The position numbers and the translations under genes are program-made. From assembly GCA_934089275.1 (NCBI GenBank), contig CAKOJJ010000005.1:1-54977 (forward strand): DNA of 54,977 nucleotides. The letters are read 5' to 3'. The stretch's first letter is position 1, and every line of letters starts with the position of its first letter. The notes under the pieces are model-generated. The model was not told where the DNA came from, searched no databases, and saw nothing but the letters and a program-made list of their open reading frames with translations. Below are positions 49,865 to 54,977 of the stretch, piece by piece. This DNA comes from an uncultured Bacilli bacterium. Its GTDB lineage: Bacteria > Bacillota_I > Bacilli_A > RF39 > UBA660.

Positions 49865-51880
49865 CTATTGAACTTCAACATAGTTTCCAATATTATATTT
49901 ATCTCCATCTATCTCAGCAAATATATAATATCTTCCACTTTTTAGTTTTGATAGATCTATAAAGTCTTTCATATCTTGTCCACTTTCTTTTAAGATATAT
50001 TTGTATGCCTTTCCTCTAGGAGAAATAAATATAACATTTACAGAAGTGTCTTTTGGATAGTAACCTACAAAACTGAATTTATTATTATGAATTTCAAAAA
50101 TAACTTCTTGATTAGTGCTGTTTTTAAACTCTAAAGCAGTGCTTTCACTTAATTCTTCATATTCAGTAGGTTCATAAGGAGTTAAATGTTTTCCCAACTC
50201 AGTTTTGTAATTACTTACAACCGTTACAGTTTTAGGTTTTACAGAAACACTTTCTAAATTGTAAATATTAGCTTTTACAACTTCAAATTTTGATTCTGGC
50301 GATCTTAATTTATTAACTATGTTGTTATTTTCATCAAAATCAATAATATATGCATCATATTTATCATTGCTGAATTGTGTACAAGAAGAATCGTTGTAAT
50401 TAACTTCATCAGTAAAATGCCATCCTGAATTAAATACTCGATGTCCATTCGTACTATAAGTAAAACTTGATAAAGCATAAGAGAAATACTCTTGACCACC
50501 AAATTTCCAATCAACTTTAGCTGTTTTGTTAGTTAAATCTAAACTATAAACAACTGCATAAGAAGCATTGTTTTTTAAACTTTTACATGATACAGTTTCT
50601 TCTTTGTAAGCGTTATAACCATTGTTGAATATTGATAATTTTCCATCATTTGTAATATTTACTGAATGTTGGCCTTGTGGATAAATAAAATCTTCTCCAA
50701 CACCTTTTAATAAATAATCTTTAAATTTGCTTGACCAATATTTTTCCTCACCAAGTATCCATTTAATATCTCCAGTTTGATAGTCAATAGCAACAACTGA
50801 ATTTTGATTTCTTACTGACAAAATAAGTGAATCAGTATTTTTGTCATAGAACACACTATTGATCCATCCCCAAGTTATTTCACCAGGTTCTAGTAAATCA
50901 GGATCAACTTTTAAAGCGATATCTTTAAGGCTCCAATCTTTTACTACTTTTCCTGTGTTTCTATCCACTTCAACTATGTAATCTGCTAATGATCCACCAC
51001 CAATTTTAGATGTTAAAATTATTAAGTTTCCACTTTCAAGTTCATAGCCATCGTGGTGATATCCACCTTCTATTTCATAGTTTTTGTGAACATATCCTAA
51101 CATATCCAATTCTACTACTCCACTTGTAGAAGTTAAATCTGGTCCTTTATCAGCATTAGATAGTAAAAGATGTCCATTCTGTAACATTGTCATACCTTTT
51201 GTATATCCAATGTTAAGCCACCAACGGATTTCTCCATAATTGTCTAAAGCAATGTTCCCTGTTCCTAATGATGATGTTCCAAAATAGAACTCACCATTTG
51301 AATTTGCAACTTTATTTTCAAGAACTTCAGCATTTGTTGTAGGAGCAAAATCTTCTATCTTAATGTCTAATTCCTTTTTTGAACCACTTTCAGTAGTTAT
51401 AATAACTTTATTTGTATATTTTCCATATAAACCATATATTGGTAAAATATGTTCTTTACTGCTTTCAAAATCAACAGTTAAATCATCATTATGTTTTCCT
51501 TTGATAGTTACTGTTACTTTTTCTTTCTTTGTCGTATTAAACATTATTAAAGCAGTTTGAGGACTGATTAAGAAAGGGTTTACAACAATATATGGATCAT
51601 TTAATGTTGATTTTTTATTTTTAAACTCTTTTAATATATTTTGATATATTTCATATTGCCCAGAAAAAATATTAGTATTCTCTAATTCAGTTGATTCATT
51701 TTCAAGTAAAAATGAGAATTTCTTATTTACTGGTTCTTTATAATCTTTATTGGCATTTATTTTGCCATTTTGAATTAACCACAATATTACACATGTAACT
51801 ATAACAATAATTGCTAGAGAACTAGCAATTATTATATATAGTTTTTGTTTTTTATTTACCCTATTTTTTTCTTTTTTCAT
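49865..51880 (-). CDS. Arylsulfotransferase-like membrane-anchored protein
   Basis: 671 residues. N-terminal helix (about 12-33) anchors the protein outside the cell. An N-terminal beta domain follows (to about 200), then a six-bladed propeller with ASST-family motifs: GEIRWWLNIG, GYHHDGYELESGN, WGWINSVFYD and YPQGQHSVNITNDGKLS. In E. coli ASST a propeller histidine takes the sulfate from a phenolic donor, and the HHDGYE and QHS histidines are candidates. Donor and acceptor are unknown. The ATG is chosen for AGGTGAT four bases upstream, not the GTG three codons earlier. It lies between a prepilin-like gene and a transglutaminase-like gene. Confidence 0.8.
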   Translation of the reverse strand: MKKEKNRVNKKQKLYIIIASSLAIIVIVTCVILWLIQNGKINANKDYKEPVNKKFSFLLENESTELENTNIFSGQYEIYQNILKEFKNKKSTLNDPYIVVNPFLISPQTALIMFNTTKKEKVTVTIKGKHNDDLTVDFESSKEHILPIYGLYGKYTNKVIITTESGSKKELDIKIEDFAPTTNAEVLENKVANSNGEFYFGTSSLGTGNIALDNYGEIRWWLNIGYTKGMTMLQNGHLLLSNADKGPDLTSTSGVVELDMLGYVHKNYEIEGGYHHDGYELESGNLIILTSKIGGGSLADYIVEVDRNTGKVVKDWSLKDIALKVDPDLLEPGEITWGWINSVFYDKNTDSLILSVRNQNSVVAIDYQTGDIKWILGEEKYWSSKFKDYLLKGVGEDFIYPQGQHSVNITNDGKLSIFNNGYNAYKEETVSCKSLKNNASYAVVYSLDLTNKTAKVDWKFGGQEYFSYALSSFTYSTNGHRVFNSGWHFTDEVNYNDSSCTQFSNDKYDAYIIDFDENNNIVNKLRSPESKFEVVKANIYNLESVSVKPKTVTVVSNYKTELGKHLTPYEPTEYEELSESTALEFKNSTNQEVIFEIHNNKFSFVGYYPKDTSVNVIFISPRGKAYKYILKESGQDMKDFIDLSKLKSGRYYIFAEIDGDKYNIGNYVEVQ

Positions 51881-51892
51881 GTTTATCACCTA

Positions 51893-54019
51893 TTATATTA
51901 TTGTATATGGATTACTAGCTGTTCCATCGCCACCACAAGTATATAGAGTTTTAAATTTTACTGCTGGTTTTACTTGATTACAAGCCCCGTAATAGGTTTT
52001 TGAAGTATTTGAACCAATTTTTATGTAATAATACGAATTATTATATGTCGTTGAATTTCCATGTGGGTATGGTTTTGAAACTTTTGATTGCAAAACCTCA
52101 GTATATTTTGTAACTGTCCAAATATTAGTTTTTGCATTTTCGAAAAGTGCATTTGTATATTTATCAAATTGTTCAAGTGTAAATGTTCCGATTTTTACAG
52201 TTTGTCCTTCTAAAGTAAAGGAATCGAAATATTTGCTAGCAGGTATATCTGATAATAAATTAGCTGCTTCTTTTACAATTTCTGTTTGAGTTGCTGTTGT
52301 TTGATTATACGTACCTGTAAAGTATCCATCACAAGTTTGTATTCCCCATGTTTCTAAAGTGGTAATTGAACCGCTTACACATTTAGTAGTTACTGCATTT
52401 AAAGCTGCAAATAAGCCACCTTGATTATCTCTTTCCAATACAACGAAATTATGACCTTGTATATTGACATAGAAAGTTTTGTTACAGTAATAACAAGATT
52501 CTCCACCTTCAGCTTTACAGCATGAGTTACAGTCTGTACATGTAGTACCATTTGTTCCACCAGTTTTCATATTAGTTAAAACTAATAGATCAACTTGATT
52601 TGTTAAATAGCCATCTAATTTTACCCATTCACCAACAAAACCATTGCTATTAATTGGTCTTATATAAACATAAGTGTATTTTAATTGTTCTTTACATTCG
52701 TCGCTTGGATATCTAACATCAATATTTTTTGCTGTTCCATTATTAGCTACTTTGTCAAATGTATATCTGGCATCGTTACTAATCGAATTATTCATTTCTG
52801 TACCTTCGTTAGCTAAACGATATTCAAATTTTACTATACCAAATTTTGAGTAAATAGGAATTTCATTTTTTCCTATCTTATCTGCAATTGTGTATGTTTT
52901 GTCAGTAGTCCAGTTAGTTGAATCGCCTGTTACATATTGTTTTGGTAATACTAACTTTTGACGCATATTAAGTTTTCCTTCTGCATCATAACTATAGTTT
53001 TTATCATAATGTCCTTTTACTTTAGTTGATAAAGTGTATAAAACATTTCCATCATATGCATCATATACTTTAGAAAAATCACTTATAAGGTTGTTTGCAC
53101 TTCCTGCTACATAAAATTCTTGTCCTAATGGATCTTTTGATTGAACCTTAATACTGTAAGCAGTTGATTCTTCATCAGCACCTTCAATATATGGCTTATA
53201 TGTTAAATACTTCCATCTATTTTCACTTGCAACATATTCAGGAGTTGCCCACATTTTTCCATTATTTAAATCATCAAAATCGTAGTTAGTTTCAACACCA
53301 TCATAATATGTTTTAAATGTTGGTGTTACTTTAGGATTAACTCTTAATGTTCTAGTAAAGCTTTTCTTTATACCACTTTTTGTTAACCATGTATATGTTA
53401 CATCATAATTTCCAGACTCAGTAGTTTTATATCTATTATCATCAGTTTTTTCAAATCCATTTGGCATAGAACAAGCTAAATGATAATCATTTTTTAAAGT
53501 ATTAACATCAGTAATAAGATTTCCTTCCTCATCTGAAAGAGCTAAACGATATGATCCTAAACCTTGCATGCAATCATATGGTTCTCCCCAAACAACGTAG
53601 TCATTTATGGCAACCATAAATACTTCAGTTTTAGTATCTGTTGCTTTGTCGACTGGATAATCAAATGTCAATGCTGCTGTTGTTGTATCCAAGCTAGCTT
53701 TAACAATTTCATCTCTTTTAATTTTTTCATCTGTATAAGGATTTTTTAATTTTTCATCAACTAATCCCGAATCAATTAAATTTCCAACAGTTAAATATAT
53801 AAATGATTTATTAACATATAAATCTTGAAATGCTTCAGGATTCATATCTGCATAAACGGATGCTGAAGACTTAACTGAAGCCACAAACCTTTCATATTCT
53901 GTTTTCTTAGAATTTTTAGAAACGTTAATTACATTGAATATTATTACTGTTGTTACAATACCAAGTAATACAATTGTTACTAATAATTCTGCTAATGTAA
54001 ACCCATTTTTTTTCTTCAT
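51893..54019 (-). CDS. Very large type IV prepilin-like surface protein
   Basis: 708 residues. The start MKKKNGFTLAELLVTIVLLG is a class III (prepilin) signal: cleavage between Gly6 and Phe7 with Glu at mature position 5, then a hydrophobic helix. Normal pilins have 120-200 residues, so this one carries about 650 residues of beta-rich extracellular domains. Near 494-512 a cysteine cluster CxxCxxCC-x7-CxxC suggests a bound metal or disulfide knot. The C-terminal third is Thr/Tyr-rich. No prepilin peptidase or pilus ATPase is in the window. GGAGAG precedes the ATG; the sulfotransferase gene follows within 13 bp. Confidence 0.8.
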   Translation of the reverse strand: MKKKNGFTLAELLVTIVLLGIVTTVIIFNVINVSKNSKKTEYERFVASVKSSASVYADMNPEAFQDLYVNKSFIYLTVGNLIDSGLVDEKLKNPYTDEKIKRDEIVKASLDTTTAALTFDYPVDKATDTKTEVFMVAINDYVVWGEPYDCMQGLGSYRLALSDEEGNLITDVNTLKNDYHLACSMPNGFEKTDDNRYKTTESGNYDVTYTWLTKSGIKKSFTRTLRVNPKVTPTFKTYYDGVETNYDFDDLNNGKMWATPEYVASENRWKYLTYKPYIEGADEESTAYSIKVQSKDPLGQEFYVAGSANNLISDFSKVYDAYDGNVLYTLSTKVKGHYDKNYSYDAEGKLNMRQKLVLPKQYVTGDSTNWTTDKTYTIADKIGKNEIPIYSKFGIVKFEYRLANEGTEMNNSISNDARYTFDKVANNGTAKNIDVRYPSDECKEQLKYTYVYIRPINSNGFVGEWVKLDGYLTNQVDLLVLTNMKTGGTNGTTCTDCNSCCKAEGGESCYYCNKTFYVNIQGHNFVVLERDNQGGLFAALNAVTTKCVSGSITTLETWGIQTCDGYFTGTYNQTTATQTEIVKEAANLLSDIPASKYFDSFTLEGQTVKIGTFTLEQFDKYTNALFENAKTNIWTVTKYTEVLQSKVSKPYPHGNSTTYNNSYYYIKIGSNTSKTYYGACNQVKPAVKFKTLYTCGGDGTASNPYTII

Positions 54020-54126
54020 AAATCACAACTCTCCTATCATAAATAAATATTACCATAAATTGCTATTCAAGTAAATTACTATTTTTGATGATTTCAAGTT
54101 TTTTTATAACTTTTTAATTATCAAAA

Positions 54127-54153
54127 AAGTTGCCTTATTTAGAAAAGCAACTT
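54127..54153 (-). terminator. Terminator of the 54135-54755 gene
   Basis: AAGTTGC (54127-54133) / GCAACTT (54147-54153), T-rich on the minus strand; the stop codon (54135-54137) is in the loop. Confidence 0.7.
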
Positions 54154-54755
54154 AGTTTTTTATCATCATATCCAAAGCATATTTCATGATCTTTTGTTGA
54201 TGGATATTGATAAATTATTTTAATGTTTGCAGACTCACCATTTTTTATTAAATGATTGTCATATATTGTTTTTACTTCTGGAATATAGTTATGTCCATTA
54301 TATGTTAAAAGATTATAACCAATATCATTATAAATTGCAGTACGAATAACTGGATTGATTGCTTCAGATAAATAATTTAAATCATTAAACTTTATTTTAT
54401 ATTCAAAACCATACCAAATAAACCCTTCTTTTAAATCAGTATCAATATATTCTTTTATTTCTTCATTTGACAAATAACGTATTCCAGTTATATCAACATC
54501 AGTATATTTATTATTTGCTTCATCATAAAAGGTTGCTATAACAGTTTCTCCAACATGTGCTGAATTATAAAAAGATTTATATAATCCAACATTTTTACTA
54601 GATTCTTTAGTTATAGCTTTTGTAGTAGTTGTTATATCTTCATCTTTATTTTTATTCTTAGTTATTAATTGTAGACACAATATAAAAAACACTATACTAC
54701 CAACTACAATAACCGTAATAAAAAACAAATTAGCATAATTTATTCTTTTGTTCAT
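54135..54755 (-). CDS. Membrane-anchored extracellular hypothetical protein
   Basis: 206 residues. A transmembrane helix at about 12-30 is followed by a Thr/Lys-rich linker (DEDITTTTKAITKESSK) and a beta-rich outside domain of about 150 residues, loosely like DUF4352 proteins (VGETVIATFYDEANNKYTDVDITGIRY). Two cysteines near the end (EICFGYDDKKLSCFSK). AGGGTGAT precedes the ATG. It lies upstream of the surface operon on the same strand but has its own terminator. Confidence 0.6.
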   Translation of the reverse strand: MNKRINYANLFFITVIVVGSIVFFILCLQLITKNKNKDEDITTTTKAITKESSKNVGLYKSFYNSAHVGETVIATFYDEANNKYTDVDITGIRYLSNEEIKEYIDTDLKEGFIWYGFEYKIKFNDLNYLSEAINPVIRTAIYNDIGYNLLTYNGHNYIPEVKTIYDNHLIKNGESANIKIIYQYPSTKDHEICFGYDDKKLSCFSK

Positions 54756-54876
54756 AACATCACCCTATTTTACTTTATATCATTATAATAATTTTAGCAT
54801 ATTTTTTCTATTTTAATCATAAATAATTAAAAAATTGACAATTATTAAAAAAAATACTAGATTTTTTAAAATTTTA

Positions 54877-54885
54877 TGTTATAAT
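54877..54885 (+). promoter_or_regulatory. Extended -10 promoter of tRNA-Lys
   Basis: TGTTATAAT, a TGn-extended -10, ends 18 bp before the tRNA. A TTGACA at 54835-54840 is too far upstream to be its -35. Confidence 0.55.
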
Positions 54886-54903
54886 GAATGAGTACTTACC
54901 GAT

Positions 54904-54977
54904 GTCTCCTTAGCTCAGTTGGTAGAGCAACTGACTCTTAATCAGTGGGTCTAGAGTTCGAATCTCTAAGGGGACAC
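54904..54977 (+). tRNA. tRNA-Lys (CTT), 3' end cut by window edge
   Basis: Anticodon loop CTCTTAA gives CTT (AAG). Acceptor GTCTCCT / AGGGGAC, discriminator A at 54976; the window ends on the first C of CCA. D-, anticodon- and T-arms are complete. Confidence 0.94.

Noticed and set aside
53648..53660. TTTGTCGAC in the prepilin-like gene as a Spo0A box
   Set aside because: Within coding sequence, single copy, no promoter.
1..54977. Mycoplasma-type code (TGA as tryptophan)
   Set aside because: Several intact genes end in TGA (for example the C39 transporter and precursor A) and tryptophans are TGG throughout.

Overview
The window is chromosomal DNA from a strongly A+T-rich, Gram-positive, anaerobic Bacillota. 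The signs are extended GGAGG/GGTGAT ribosome binding sites, an HrcA/CIRCE-controlled heat-shock operon, cca-dnaD-nth and yneF-yceD-rpmF clusters, and class III (anaerobic) ribonucleotide reductase only. TGA is used as stop and tryptophan is TGG, so the code is standard and not the Mycoplasma code. Four sporulation-type genes (spoIIIAH, gerE, gerM, spoIIP) point to a spore former or a recent descendant of one. An uncultured gut-type relative of Bacilli/Erysipelotrichia fits, but I cannot place it further. I see no phage, plasmid, insertion sequence or CRISPR array.

Left part (1-14.5 kb). At the left edge a strong promoter with two Spo0A-box-like repeats fires out of the window. Then follow lon, a compact type I toxin-antitoxin-like locus (27-residue hydrophobic peptide plus a convergent antisense RNA), cca-dnaD-nth and an ABC exporter. 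Next is a bacteriocin locus: a C39-peptidase ABC transporter followed by two overlapping double-glycine precursor genes, too short for routine gene calling. Divergent from it lies a sporulation island: a 17-residue cationic amphipathic peptide, spoIIIAH, gerE and gerM. Convergent xerC/D and a hypothetical gene follow.

Middle (14.6-31 kb). tRNA-Met, a GT8 glycosyltransferase, two hypothetical genes, yneF-yceD-rpmF, a HelD-type helicase, two small helical proteins, obg, an Smr protein, a degenerate PfkB-type protein, a kinase-fold protein and partner, tRNA-Arg, spoIIP with a small membrane protein, a hypothetical gene, then nrdD-nrdG-dut. A Crp/Fnr-type regulator is divergent from nrdD. A perfect 14-bp palindrome between them is placed to activate nrdD and repress the regulator.

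Right part (31-55 kb). A small zincin-like protein, then hrcA-grpE-dnaK-pepF-dnaJ, where pepF is an unusual insertion. Surface proteins and a lipoprotein follow, then a long coiled-coil membrane protein, rnc-smc, and a ZnuA-like lipoprotein lacking the expected metal-binding histidines, coupled to a DHH phosphoesterase. Next are tRNA-Ser, a tight surface operon (708-residue prepilin-like protein, arylsulfotransferase-like protein, anchored transglutaminase-like protein), a membrane-anchored hypothetical protein and tRNA-Lys at the right edge.

A recurring feature is compaction: most intrinsic terminators contain or touch the stop codon of the gene they end, and many start codons lie a few codons downstream of the longest open frame, where a good Shine-Dalgarno sequence sits.
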